Positions 29,354 through 41,169 of a stretch of 64,000 nt of DNA are shown here, piece after piece. Source of the DNA: Ehretia macrophylla (Eukaryota > Streptophyta > Magnoliopsida > Boraginales > Ehretiaceae); the NCBI GenBank assembly GCA_037974665.1, contig CM075765.1, positions 2,671,501 to 2,735,500 of the forward strand. Reading direction: 5' to 3'. The position numbers and the translations under genes were made by a program. Position 1 is the stretch's first letter, and the number at the start of each line of letters is the position of its first letter. Below the pieces are notes generated by a model. It did not search any database and had not been told where the DNA came from. It saw only the letters and a list, made by a program, of their open reading frames with translations.

Positions 29354-31186
29354 ATGTCTCAAAATCATGTAGACAACATTAATGAAGGTGTTCAACACCC
29401 CGTTGGACAGAACTTACAGATGCAGGCATTGATGGGAGAGATGAGACGAATGATGAGGGCTGAATTTGATCAACTACATGAGAGGATGGCTAGGGTAGAA
29501 CAGAGAACACCAAGGGTACAGCCACCAGTTGCTCCAAAAGCACCAAGGAGGAACAGGTTGCATCGAAGAGAAATTGCCGTTGTGGATGAATTTGAAGAAG
29601 AAGGATATGAGGAACTTGATCGGATGTCAATAGGCAGCAATGGAAGACATAGCCGAGATAGAGAAGCTAGGAACCGTGTTGATAACAATTTGGGAAGCAT
29701 CAAGATGAAGATTCCTGCTTTTCAAGGAAGGAGTGATCCCGAAGCATATCTTGAGTGGGAGAAGAAGATGGAGTTGGTTTTTGATTGTCATAACTATGCT
29801 GAACTGAAAAAGGTAAAACTTGCTGTAATTGAATTTACTGATTATGCTATTGTTTGGTGGGATCAGTTGTGCATCAATAGGAGGCGGAATGGAGATCGTC
29901 CTATTGCAACTTGGGATGAGATGAAGAGAGTGATGAGGCGACGATTTGTACCAAGTCATTACTATCGAGATTTATACCTCAAGCTGCAAGGTCTTCATCA
30001 AGGTAATAAGAGTGTTGATGAGTATTACAAAGAGATAGAGATGGCTATGATTAAAGCCAATGTGGAGGAAGATCGAGAGGCAACAATGGCCAGATTCTTG
30101 AATGGGCTAAATCAAGAGATTGCTAACACTATAAAGTTGCATCATTATGTGGAATTAGAGGATTTGGTGCATAAAGCAATTAAAGTGGAGAAGCAACTCA
30201 AGAGGGGTAGTACACGACCAAGACAAGTACTACAATACTTGAGTGTATCACCTACACCTTGGAGGACGAGTTACCTAAAGGATGAAGAAAATCCGTCTAC
30301 TTCCACGGCCAAGCCCGAGCTCAAACCATCCACTATTGCCATGACCTCTCAAGGTAATACAACCTCAACTATGACTCGATCTAGTGAGATTCAATGTTTT
30401 AAATATTAGGGACAAGGACACATTGGAAGCCAATGCCCAAACAAGCAAGCATTGGTAGTCTTGGAGACTGGTGAGATTGAGTCCGAAGACAAAATACATT
30501 TTGATGTCATGCCCATACTAAAGGACATCACAGAGGGAGAAGAGGAGTTTGGGGCAGATTATGGAAAGATGCTTGGACTAGTGGCACGACAAGCCTTAAG
30601 TTTGCATGCTAAAGAGGAAGAAGAAGTAGTACAACGTGAGAACATCTTTCATACTCGCTGCAACGTGAAAGATAAGGTATGTAGTGTTATTATTGATGGT
30701 GGTAGTTGTACTAACGTTGCTAGTGCTTCTATGATTGAAAAGCTAGGGCTCAACACAATTAAGCATCCACATCCATACAAGCTGCAATTTGATAGACGTG
30801 TGCAGCATGATGGCTTCACCAACAAGTACTCATTCATGTTCAATCAGCAGACAATCACTTTAGTTCCGATGACACCAAAACAAGTTTATGAGGATCAAGT
30901 GAGGTTACAAAAATTGAGTGATCAAAAGAATTTAAGTGATCAAAAGAATATGAGAGAACAAAAGAATGAGAGTGGGAAAAAGGTTGAATCTGGAGAGGAA
31001 GTAAGAAGAGAGCAAAATCTTTTAAACACTAACCAACTTGACTCTGCATTGCCTAGTATTGTTGTTTCTCTCTTGCAGGATTTTGAGGAAGTGTTTCCCG
31101 AGGACATACCACATGGTCCATCACCAAGGCTGGTCTTTGAACCCGGAGGATTTGAGGACAAATCCTTCTCAAGAGGGGGGGAATAG
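29354..31186 (+). pseudogene. Gag-protease of element C with one nonsense codon in the zinc knuckle
   Basis: The ATG at 29354 (MSQNHVDN) opens a frame through the complete capsid core (KMKIPAFQGRSDPEAYLEWE onwards). Within the knuckle, after CFKY, the Gln codon CAG has become TAG (30407-30409). The same frame then stays open to 31186, so this single change is the only disruption (611 codons with the stop included). IIDGGS is present, but as in A the 46 residues after KLQ are deleted. The linker is also shortened, lacking the NFYAKASE segment. The final stop TAG (31184-31186) is the first three bases of the 3' LTR. Confidence 0.85.
31170..31183 (+). other. polypurine tract of element C
   Basis: Purine run AAGAG, seven G and AA, adjacent to the 3' LTR at 31184. 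Confidence 0.85.
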
Positions 31187-31934
31187 TGCGAACCAACCAT
31201 CCACATTCATTGCACCATTTGGATTAATTTTCTAGCAAAGATTCAAGTCAAGATTCTATTTTCAAGATTCAAGAACTTCAAGATTCTTCAAGAAGTTTCA
31301 AGAAGATTTGAAGATTTGGTCAAGATTTGATTTCTTTGTAATTCTATCTTAGTTTTGGTTTTAGTATTAATTTGAATTCTAGTTTATTAGGTGTTTACAC
31401 TAGGAAAAATACTTTCTTGGGCTGCAAGAATAGGTGTTCATACTAGAATGGAGCTTTTCTTGGGCTGCAAGTTTGCTTCCTTTTTAGTTACTATTCATGA
31501 TACTATTCACGTGAATAGTAAATAGGAGTCTTTTCTTGGTCTTCAAGTTTGTTTCCTTTGACCTAGTTACTATTCACGTTTTTCCTACTTGGGCTAAGGT
31601 TTAGGAGTCTTTTTCCAAGCAGGATACTTATTTGTTATTGCCTATAAAAGGCACTTTTTGTGATAATAAAGTTAGACAACTTTGATATTAAATTTGTGAG
31701 ATTATTCTCCTTAAGTTCTCAAGAACTTTTTCGAACTTATCAAGATTATTCTTGTGGCGTTCAACTCTGACTTATCAAACGAGATCTCCATCCTCGTTTG
31801 TGGCGTCCTCAACTATACCAAGGTTCTAGCTTTGCTAAGCATAGGGTCGAGGTTCCATCCATTCCTGAAAGGTCTTGGGGTCGTTTGCCATATTTGGTGT
31901 TGGGTCGCGTCACATGTTGGCGTGGTTCGTATCA
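31184..31934 (+). repeat. 3' LTR of element C (751-bp type)
   Basis: Same length as the 5' LTR. It begins TAGTGCGAACC and ends GGTTCGTATCA, followed by target duplication TCGGT. The TATA context is changed to CCTATAAAAGG near 31640. Confidence 0.92.
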
Positions 31935-32677
31935 TCGGTTATGCCAGAGTTTGTGTGGAAATGAATATCCAGAAGGATCTCCCGAATAGCACCTTTGTTG
32001 AACTTCCTAATGGGAAAGAGGCAGAAATTCAGATTGAATATGATTGGAAAACTCTAAAATGTTCTCTGTGCAATGTTGTTGGACATGACACATCCACTTG
32101 TCCTAATTCTACTGAGACGAAAGTTAACGAAAACACCAATGGCGCTAATCCAGAATGGACTGATGTTGGTAAGAAACCTAGAAGAAGACGTGGTGCATCC
32201 CGAAAAGAGAACAAGGCTACAACCAACAGATTTAATGCTCTCAATGTTATTGATGAAGATCATTCTAATCAATCGTTTGTTCATCCTCAGGAATACTTTA
32301 CTAGGACAAAGGCAGTTGATCATCATCTTTCCTCAGGTACGGGTGTTTATCACAAGCAAACAAACTCCCCAAAGAACCAGGTCAATTTTCTGCCTGCCAA
32401 CACTTTGAGTAGGGCCAATGTGGAAGTGCCAAGCTCTCAAATTTATGAAAAACAAATTCCAAGAATGTCAGTCACCCCATTCTCGTCACAAGTTTCCAAG
32501 GATAAAAATTTCACAACTACTCCAGGCAAAGATAGATCAACTATTAGTTCGTTTGGTCATAATAACGCCAAAGCCTCTACTTTTAGGGCAACCTCAAGCA
32601 CAACTCCTTCGTTCGACTACACTCGGGCTGTTCAAGGCATCTTCAATGAACGCCCCCTCGATCGACGTTTTAAATGA
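31935..32677 (+). pseudogene. LINE L2 ORF1, C-terminal part
   Basis: It resumes exactly at the conserved GYARVCVEMN block and stays open to TGA at 32677. It has a CCHC knuckle CSLCNVVGHDTSTC, a basic segment (KPRRRRGASRKE) and a Ser/Thr-rich tail ending TRAVQGIFNERPLDRR, closely parallel to L1. The N-terminal part is separated by element C, so no complete product is possible. Confidence 0.78.
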
Positions 32678-32874
32678 GGGGATTCTCTTTTTTTTTTTTT
32701 TTGTCCGTTTTCATGTCTTTTGTTGCCTTCGGTCTGCGACCGATTTAGCTTTTGCTTTTTTCTGCATTTTCTTGATTGTGACACCACTTGTCATGCAGTG
32801 TGTACTTTTCTTTTTTCTTTCAATAAAATTCGACTGGATTACCAAAAAAAAAAAGAAAAAAAAAACAACCCAAC

Positions 32875-33381
32875 CATATTATACAATAATCACTCCTTCA
32901 ATAATTCATTCATAGTTATACGCCTCCGTTCCAACTTAGTACATAGGCTATACATACATTTCAAAATAGAATATAACCAACTTAGTAATCTAGTCATGAT
33001 CAAAATAAAGACTACTTAGTCAACCTACATATGTCTTTATATTAAGATAGGTTATGCAATACATTGTGTTACAACAACTAAGATAATCTCATGGCAATGA
33101 CTCCTGCACATAAGACTCATCCACATATGGCACATTTCCCTCCTCAAGAGGCACGTACCAGTAGTCAGGCTCAGTAACACTTGCATGCATGCAATAATTG
33201 AGAATGTGCTTATATAAAACAAGCCCAGTGAGAATTCGATAGATCTCTAACAATATTTACTATACTCCTTGAAAATCATCCTTTGAGCAATAAACACATA
33301 ATAAACATTAATAATAATACAAATTTAGCAATAAAAGTAAACAATCAGTAAAGATACGATACAATTGTTCCTTTGAAGCCG
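32875..33381. other. unassigned non-coding sequence
   Basis: AT-rich sequence continuing the pre-insertion host of L2. It has no convincing reading frame or RNA gene. It may be part of the repeat that starts at 27088. Confidence 0.4.
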
Positions 33382-33913
33382 TTGGGTTACAAGATTAGGT
33401 GTTCACACTAGAAAGGAGCTATTCTTGGGCTGCAAGTTTGCTTCCTTTTTAGTTACTATTCACGTCACTATTCACATGAATAGTTAATAGGAGTCTTTTC
33501 TTGGTCTCCAAGTTTGTTTCCTTTGACCTAGTTACTATTCACGTTTTTCCTACTTGGGCTATGGTTTAGGAGTCCTTTTCCAAGCAGGATACTTATTTGT
33601 TATTGCCTATATAAGGCACTTTTTGTGATAATAAAGTTAGACAATTCTGAAATTAAATTGTGAGATTATTCTCCATGAGTTCTCCAAGAGACTCTTTCGA
33701 ACTTATCAAGGGATTCCTTGTGGCATTCAACCTTGACTTATCAAGCGGATTTCCATCCCCGTTTGTGGCGTCTTCACCATACCAAGGTTCTTGCTTTGCT
33801 AAGCAACGGGTCGCAGGCAAAGGGTCGCGGTTCCATCCATTCTTGAAAGGTCTTGGGTTTGTTTTACCAATCTTGGTGTTGGGTCTGGGCACATGTTGGC
33901 CAGGTTCGTATCA
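33382..33913 (+). repeat. family-1 LTR fragment (solo, 5'-truncated, internally deleted)
   Basis: It begins inside U3 (TTGGGTTACAAGATTAGG) and ends GGTTCGTATCA at 33913. One R/U5 unit is largely deleted between two GGGTCGC motifs near 33810-33828, a pattern expected from slippage or recombination between the duplicated units. No internal element sequence is attached. Confidence 0.88.
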
Positions 33914-34439
33914 AATGCACATATAGCATGTATTAGGAATATAAATCACATATTTAGCACATTCTAATTCATATAACACATAAACAGGTCAAATCATGCA
34001 AATTGAGGTAAAGATACGCAAATCGAGGTTAAGATGAAAAATGGGGTTTCACAATCATAAAGTGTCCTATGAAAGTTAGAATAGTTGGATTTTGGTTTGC
34101 ATGGCTTTAAATTAGTGTGAGCCTGTAATTGGATTAAAGGGGTTGGTTAATAGAAAGATGAAATTCATAGCATATGAAGTTGTTTGGAAAAGCTTCATAA
34201 AGTGGATTGCATAGTTACCATATTAGGAAATACTTGTAATTTTGCCTATATTGTTATTTTATCTATATTGTTTGTAAAATTGTCTCGTATATATTATTTT
34301 GTATAGCTTGTGTAATATATTAGTGAAATTCATGAGAGATAGTGATAAAAGGGACTTTGTTGTTAAGTGTAGTCGTATTAATATATAGATGTTTGAAGAG
34401 ATTTTGGGAATTAGCAGCCATCTAGTTTTGATTTGTAAG
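33914..34439. other. unassigned AT-rich non-coding sequence
   Basis: No gene or clear repeat boundary is visible. It may be the diverged 5' part of the LTR2-type copy that follows. Confidence 0.4.
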
Positions 34440-35870
34440 TGTATGGTTGCGTAGATTGTATATGCTTATTCCCTTGTCTATATTGCTAGTGTTGTGCAAA
34501 AAGGGAAGATTGAAAGAGTTCGTGGCTTCAAGAGATGAGGGATTCATATTACTTGGCATTTTAATTGGTTTATTGCTTTGTATTATAATGGATATTGTGT
34601 GGTTAATAAGTGTTTGAGCTATTTTATTGGGTTAGAACATGTTTAAAGTTATATTGATTATAATTGTTTGTGTGCGAGGACAACCTCTTTTGTTGTTCTC
34701 ATTGGGTGTTTACCGGCTTATGTACTTATCAAATTGTGTGTTTATAATTATTATTGAAATATATATTATCGTATCGAATCGTATTGTGGTTGCGCAACCA
34801 TTTGGGCATGGTAGTGTCGTGGAAGTCAGGCGGCATCGGGCTTGCCAGTATACCTCAGCTACCACCTACTAGAGTGATTGGGGTTATGCCGGCTTATCGT
34901 TATCAAAATTATTATCGTCTATTTGAGTTTGTAGCTTATGGCTCGTGGCTCGTGGTTCATGGTTCGTGGTTCGTGATCATGGTCAACATTGTATCCTTTT
35001 GAGTAACTCTCACTTGGGCCCTTGTTCCTTGGAGAGTTACCTTTGATTGTATTCTCGTGATTGTTTAACTTACCTTGAAGTGTATTGTTTAGCTTGTTAC
35101 TTGTTTAATATGTTAAATTGTATTGTTAATTTACTTAATTGTTGGTTGTTGCATTGCATGAAAGGCTTTCAAAACTCCCCAGATATCTATTTTCCTTCCC
35201 TCACTGGGCATACGTGTTTTGTATGCTCACCCTCGTTTCTAATATTTTTAGGTTTAGTCCCTTCGGAAAGTGCTAAGGAGAAAGTTTGAGAGTTTACTAT
35301 GATTGGATTTGCTAGCCTCAGTTGACTGTACATGTGATTCTATGTGAATTAGTTAAGTGGCTTAGATTGTAAACTAGTTGAGTCCATAGAAATCTTGAAC
35401 GTAATTGTATCGGATTGTATATGTATTTGTGTAGTAATGGAGGGTTGTAATGTAAAGTTTAAAAGCTTGCAAGAATTGATAGTTGTGAATGATTTGTAAC
35501 AACTTGGTGAGTTACTTTATTGCCTATCGAACTTGCATGCTTGTTTGGAATAATGAAAGATGATTGGTGGACTTTAATAGATAAGAAAGTTGAGTAGATA
35601 AGGTTAGAGTGGTATGATAATCGAATTATTGTTAAATGAACTTCAATAGTTAATGGAATGCATGCTTGTGTGTTAAGAGAAAGACTCGGATGAACTTATA
35701 GTATTAGGAAATCATGATATGAATGGTATATATTGCTATTGTGGTCAATTCTTCTGAGTGCAGGGTTATGGATAGTCTTAGAAACAAGGAAAACTCTATC
35801 CATTTTTCCTCATTTTTCGTGACTTCGGGTTTTTGGATCGATGAGTCTCGTGACGGATCGGGGTGTTACA
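34440..35870 (+). repeat. LTR2-type LTR copy b (3' part)
   Basis: Similar but diverged from 19830-21195: a GATGAGGGATTCATATTACTT block, GTGCGAGGACAACCTC near 34672, GGTTGCGCAACC near 34788, CATCGGGCTTGCC near 34833, and the end GGATCGGGGTGTTACA at 35870. I cannot fix its 5' end. Short frames at 34639-35289 are LTR-derived and not genes. Confidence 0.65.
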
Positions 35871-36756
35871 AGGCACTTATGTAATTATTCAAGAGAGATA
35901 TCTGCAAGAAGGCCCAATGGACAATCCAAGGAGTTGGAGGCCCAATGAAGATTTCAAGGAGTTGAAGATCTTTAATAGGATAGTTTTATTTCCTATTGCC
36001 CAAACTCAAATCCATGATCCACCGTTTATGCATCTTTGCATTCATATTCTATAATGTGCTATAATTTAATTATTAGCTTGTAATATCATGGATGCATGAT
36101 TATATGATGAGATCGAATACAAACTAAAGAACTCCCTACGTGCAAACCAATATTAGATTGATAAAAACGGTAAAATGAGTTTTATCGTAGTCATCCGCCA
36201 TCCTCGAATTTAATGAAACTTAAGTTGAATACAATCCAACATAGCCACAAAGGTTTGAGGAAATGTTTCACAATAAGTTTATTAAAATCGCTAGTATGAA
36301 CATAGAGATGTAGTTATCTTCCAAAATCTAACAACCAACATAGCCACAAAGGTTTGAGGTCAATAAAGATTCAATTTGTCGGATAACTAAGAGATGACGG
36401 GTCTAATCTAACTAGATCACTTAATCAACATAGCCACAAAGGTTTGAGACCAAAGTGATTTACGGACTAAAGTTGACCATACCATATTTAAAGAAATAGA
36501 CAACAAAGCGTTGTTGACCTTTGGTACTTGTATTTCAACATAGCCACAAAAGTTTAAGAAATATGTCTTATCAAAGGAAATTGGTTATCCCACTTAGAGT
36601 CTTTCAATGGATTCACCCTTCTCATTTAGGGAGTATGAGATTCAATAGAAATAGTGGGAGTAGCTATTTTATTTTATAATTTAATAGCTTTGTATATTCT
36701 TGTTAGCCTTCAATCTTATTTTTTGTTATATTTACCTTTTCTACAGTTTGTATGCT
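35871..36756 (+). other. Ty1/copia 5' region and leader with four spaced repeats
   Basis: Sequence between the LTR2b end and copia gag. Bases 36237-36559 hold four copies of a ~23-bp motif with core ATAGCCACAAAGGTTTGAG at 36237, 36336, 36426 and 36536 (spacing 99, 90, 110). Near 36640-36665 is a purine-rich AGTGGGAG motif. I cannot identify a copia 5' LTR start here. Confidence 0.6.
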
Positions 36757-37525
36757 ATGGCTTCTTTTATAAATCCTATAGTCTCCATCCTTAATCACGA
36801 CTACTTAATTGGACCAAACTTTGAAAAATGGTACAAAAGCTTAAGAGTCGTTCTCTGGTTTGAAAGAAATGAATATGTTCTGGACTTTGAACCCTTGGCT
36901 CCTATTCATGAGACTGCACCTGAGGCCGATAAGATCACCTACGATAAATGGGTCCAGGATGACACACACTCCAGAGGGTATATCCTTTCATCGATGAGTG
37001 ATCATCTAACGTCGATACTTTGAGGGCATCTCTCATTCTGTGGATATCATTCGATCTTTGAAGGAATCCTTCGGTGAGCATAGTTATGGCATGAGATATG
37101 AGTTGACCTGAGAGCTTTTTAGTATGAGACTAGAGGAGGGAGGTGACGTTAACCAGCATTGCCACAGGATGATTTACTTGGTGACTCAGCTAGAGGCATA
37201 CGGTTTCGCCATGGATCCTCAGCTTCAGATTAACCTGATCTTGCAGTATTTGCCATCATCTTACTCTCCCCTAATATTGGATTTCCATGTGCATAGAATT
37301 GAGTGCACACTGTCTAAGCTGCCTAATATTCTGACTAGTTGGCAGAGACTTGGTTTGGATATAGTGCCCACTCCCTATATTGACTCGTCTCCCTTAGTGG
37401 CTGGACCTAGTCACAACAGAAGAAAGAGAATGAGGAGACACAAGAGGAATCAGGCTGCTCGATTCTTACCAAGAGATCTATCTTCAAGAGGGGATTTCTT
37501 ACTGACTGTAGAGCTAGAATTATGA
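36757..37525 (+). pseudogene. Ty1/copia Gag pseudogene
   Basis: The ATG at 36757 (MASFINPI) opens a UBN2/copia-type Gag: LNHDYLIGPNFEKWYKSLRV, then a YILSSMSDHL block. A single-base shift near 37015-37023 is needed to follow similarity onwards (DIIRSLKESFGEHSYGMRYE), then a TGA at 37109-37111 interrupts, and the frame continues EEGGDVNQHCHRMIYLVTQ and DPQLQINLILQYLPSSYSPL to 37525. These blocks match the usual order of plant copia Gag (UBN2 region). No intact zinc knuckle follows, only a weak, broken trace near 37790-37840. Confidence 0.75.
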
Positions 37526-38764
37526 ACTTCCTTCATCTACAATGATTTAGTTGTTTTGAGGATCGGCTTGGTATACGATCCTGTTTTTGGAAATGATTGT
37601 ATAAATGTTTGGTATAGTTTGAAGTTTCTTTTTCTCTTCTTTTTAGATGATGAAAAATACTAGTAACTATTTTCTTCAATCCTATCTTACTAAGAAAATT
37701 TTGATTTTGTCCTATGTAAGAAAAGATTTGCATTTTTGTATAAAGTTTCATTATAGTAATGGAATCTTCGGAATGCATATAAAAAAAAAGGAGAATGTCT
37801 TCAAATGTAAAACCGCATAAACATTCATATTTCATAACGCAGCATTTATGAAATGGCTAATATCTAAATAATGACTAAATCTAGATAAATGAAGTAGTCA
37901 TGTAAGTCTAAAACTTTGAGGTGCTCAAAAGTTAAAGACTTGAACAAATAAAGAGCCAAAGTCAATCTTTTTCTATCTAAAAGAGTTTGATAGATTTACT
38001 ATTCTCTTGGTAAAAGAGTTTGTCCAATAAAGATAATGGGAGAAAATGAAGTTAATCCAGAACATAGTTATCACCTTAAAGTTCCTTGAATCATCATCAA
38101 AATAAATGTATTGATTTTAGATGAGTGATTTATCCATTTAGAGGAATTATAGGTGATAGCAAAGTTAAGCAAGACAAAGGAAGTACTAATGGAGTCTATT
38201 TGTTCCAAAGATGTTATTGGAAATGATGGGACGGTTGAAGAAGATGGTTGGTTATAAAAGACGATTGGGGAATGCCTCTTTTATCGCCAAAGTACTTCAA
38301 ACCATTTAAAGCTTGTCTTTGTTTTATGTACTATGATTGTGATTCTATGGCGGGATAAAATTTAAACTCAATTCATGCATAGATACTTTAGTGAAAACAA
38401 CTATGATGAATGGTCAATGAGTTTTTATCAAATAAACAATCAAAGTATAAATATTCACATTCTTAATTACGAAATGATGGAGATCAATTTCATAAAAAGT
38501 GAATATGATCCCTATATTTATAAAAGGTTAGTGGGAGCCTGTGCCCTTAACAAGTCTTATAAATTGGTGATATCTTCAGATTATGGAAGACCAATAATTG
38601 TAGAAGTTCTTTGATGTCCAGTTAAATAATACAACAATACCACAAGCATGGGTGAACCAGTCATATCTTGTAGGATCATTTCTGTGAAATTCAATGATAT
38701 GAATATTTAGTTTACCTCACAGCTTGTACACCGAGTCAAAATCTTAAAATCTTAAGATGGAGGT
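37526..38764 (+). pseudogene. decayed Ty1/copia pol region
   Basis: Mostly unreadable. A frame at 38375-38614 contains MMEINFIKSEYDPYIYKR, which resembles the copia reverse-transcriptase stretch ahead of the YVDD box (usually ...GF....DPCVYK), but the YVDD box itself is not visible. Its place between Gag and the RNase H remnant at 55576 fits copia domain order with LTR2 inserted between. The last five bases (GAGGT, 38760-38764) are the LTR2 target duplication. Confidence 0.4.
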
Positions 38765-41169
38765 TGTGATACCCCAGACCTAGCATGTAGTGATTAATGT
38801 CTATTTGCATATATTTATGTGTTAATTTAATTGATTGGTTGAATTTAAGTGTTTATTTTAACTTTATATATATATATATATATTTAATAACTTTACTTTT
38901 AGTATTTCTTTAAATGTGTAATTAGCAATTAATTAAATTATATAAATACTTAATCTCTTATTTTGTTATTTGTAAAATGTGATGTTACTTTTTTATGTCT
39001 AATAAATTAGTTTTCATCATTTTAAAATGTGCCCAAGTCCGGGGTGATTTTTGAAGTAAGTTATTTTTTAAATTTTAAATTTTATTTTCATTATATGTTT
39101 ATTTTCATGCATACATTCATAATTTTTATATGTATGGTATTTCGGGAAGGTTGGTAGAAAATTGATTAGTATAACAAAGGAATAGTGTTCGGGGTGTAAA
39201 ATTTGACTATTTTATTTTTCAAATTTTATATTTTTCCTTTATTACTTACCTTATTAGACGTATTTCGTCCATTGGAACTATATGCATAACATGTCGAGAA
39301 CGTGATATATAAAAATATTAGTGTCCTGAATGAATAGTGTTACGAATGAATAGTAACTTTTTGTAGAATTTTTATTTGGGCCTTTAGAGATTTTAGCTAA
39401 CCTTGACCTTTGGTTATCATTTTAATTAATTCAACTAAGCCCATTGTAAGTCATTAGTTAGCTTTTATTAGTTATTTGAAGACCAAAAATAAAATAAAAA
39501 AAGGGAGAAAGCTAAAAACACCGTAGCAAATCCAAAAATGGCATAGGAGGAGAATTTCTTCATCAAACCGTGGAGTTGAGCTCTTGGCTTGGTGTAGGAG
39601 GAGATTGGAGCATTAGGGGGCATCTACAACTTGTCTTCATCTTCAATATTGTGAGGGAATTGCATATTTCATAATTTTAAAGTTGATGCATATATATTGA
39701 ATTTCTTGTCTTGTTGAATTTAGCTATTTTGCTTGTTATAAATGCTTGTTATATGATATTTGAAGTCTATAGAACTCTCTTTTGGAGCTTGGTTGCAATT
39801 GTAATTGTTTGATTTTGAGAATCAAAGTTGTAGGAGAAGGTGAATAGTGTAGTGAATAGTGAAATCCGAAAATTTAAGGTTTTTGATATAATTTGTTAAT
39901 TAGCTTGAATTGAGACTTCAAATAGATGCTCTAGGCCCTAGTGAAGCTAGTTGAAAAGCCACGTGAAGTTGAATCAACCGAAACTGAGCTAAATTGCATA
40001 ATTAGTCGACTTTAAAAAGAGGACTTTTCTCGTTGTACAATCCAGGCACACTTGGGCTATGATTTGGGTATCCTTGGGGTATGGAAGCACTATTGGTTCT
40101 TTCGTTACGCGAAATTGGGGTTCGGATAGTATAGTTATAGTTAAAACTCGCTTAGGCCTTCCCGAACTTTTGTTTCTAAAACAGGGTTTTATAATCTTAT
40201 TAGGTGTCTTTTGGCTTAACTAGGAATGTAGTATGATTAAAATATGGTTTGGTAACCTTGATGCGCACTTAGGAGAAGAAAAGCTTGGTTAAAGAAAGGA
40301 AGAATCAACCTAAGCCTTTGCATTTTGCATGTTTTAGTCTTTGAAGGTGAGGGAATCATCTTATATGTATTTTATTTTGATTATATTGCTATATTTGTGC
40401 ATGCTTTGTTAGTTTCACAAGTAGTTGTTGATTTGCTATCTATGAACAAAATTGTAGACTAGATGTTTGTTTAAAGCCTTCAATGAAATGTAAATACTAA
40501 GTAATGGCAAAAAGTAGCTAAAAGTGTAGTATGCAAAATGAGCAAATATCTGGACAGCCAACTGCCCGTGAGTTCTAGAGCCATTTTGACATAGTAAACA
40601 TGCTCGAAACTTAACGAAATTTTTACAGCAGCTAGATTAGGCAGTTTTGAGAAAACGTTAATGTCTAAGGCTTAGGCTAATTCAAACGTTTTGATCAACC
40701 GATTTAGCAATTTCAGAAATGTTGATACGAACCTGGTCAACATGTGCCCAGACCCAACACCAAGATTGGTAAAACAAACCCAAGACCTTTCAAGAATGGA
40801 TGGAATCGCGACCCTTTGCCTAGCAAGACAAGAACCTTGGTATAGTGAATATGATGGAAACCGCGACCCGTTGCTTAGCAAAGCAAGAACCTTGGTATGG
40901 TGAAGACGCCACAAACGGGGATGGAAATCCGCTTGATAAGTCAAGGTTGAACGCCACAAGGAATCCCTTGATAAGTTCGAAAGAGTCTCTTGGAGAACTC
41001 AAGGAGAATAATCTCACAATTTAATTTCAGAATTGTCTAACTTTATTATCACAAAAAGTGCCTTATATAGGCAATAACAAATAAGTATCCTGCTTGGAAA
41101 AGGACTCCTAAACCCTAGCCCAAGTAGGAAAAATGTGAATAGTAACTAGGTCAAAGGAAACAAACTTGG

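Larger units (their letters stand above)
27725..31934 (+). mobile_element. element C: complete gag-pro LTR retrotransposon nested in LINE L2
   Basis: Two 751-bp LTRs (27725-28475, 31184-31934), intact primer binding site, leader, gag-pro and polypurine tract, with a perfect 5-bp target duplication TCGGT (27720-27724, 31935-31939). Both LTRs start with TA rather than TG (TAATCCG and TAGTGCG). The short LTR type has a single U5 unit. C shares with A the 46-residue protease deletion and the Cys-to-Tyr change in the knuckle. Confidence 0.93.
27242..32862 (+). mobile_element. LINE-derived ORF1-only retroposon L2, split by element C
   Basis: A 12-bp target duplication AAACAACCCAAC (27230-27241 and 32863-32874; leading As overlap the tail) flanks a 5'-truncated LINE. 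ORF1 pieces lie at 27242-27724 and 31935-32677, followed by a ~145-bp 3' UTR with AATAAA at 32822-32827 and an A-rich tail. There is no ORF2. Element C is nested in ORF1 with target duplication TCGGT. Confidence 0.9.

Noticed and set aside
31754..32677. A single 307-codon protein starting at 31754
   Set aside because: Its first ~60 codons are 3' LTR of element C; the LINE-derived part starts only at 31935. It is a fortuitous read-through.
36237..36559. CRISPR-like array (four repeats with non-identical spacers)
   Set aside because: Plant nuclear context, unequal spacers of 65-90 bp, only four repeats, no cas genes, and it lies in a copia leader.
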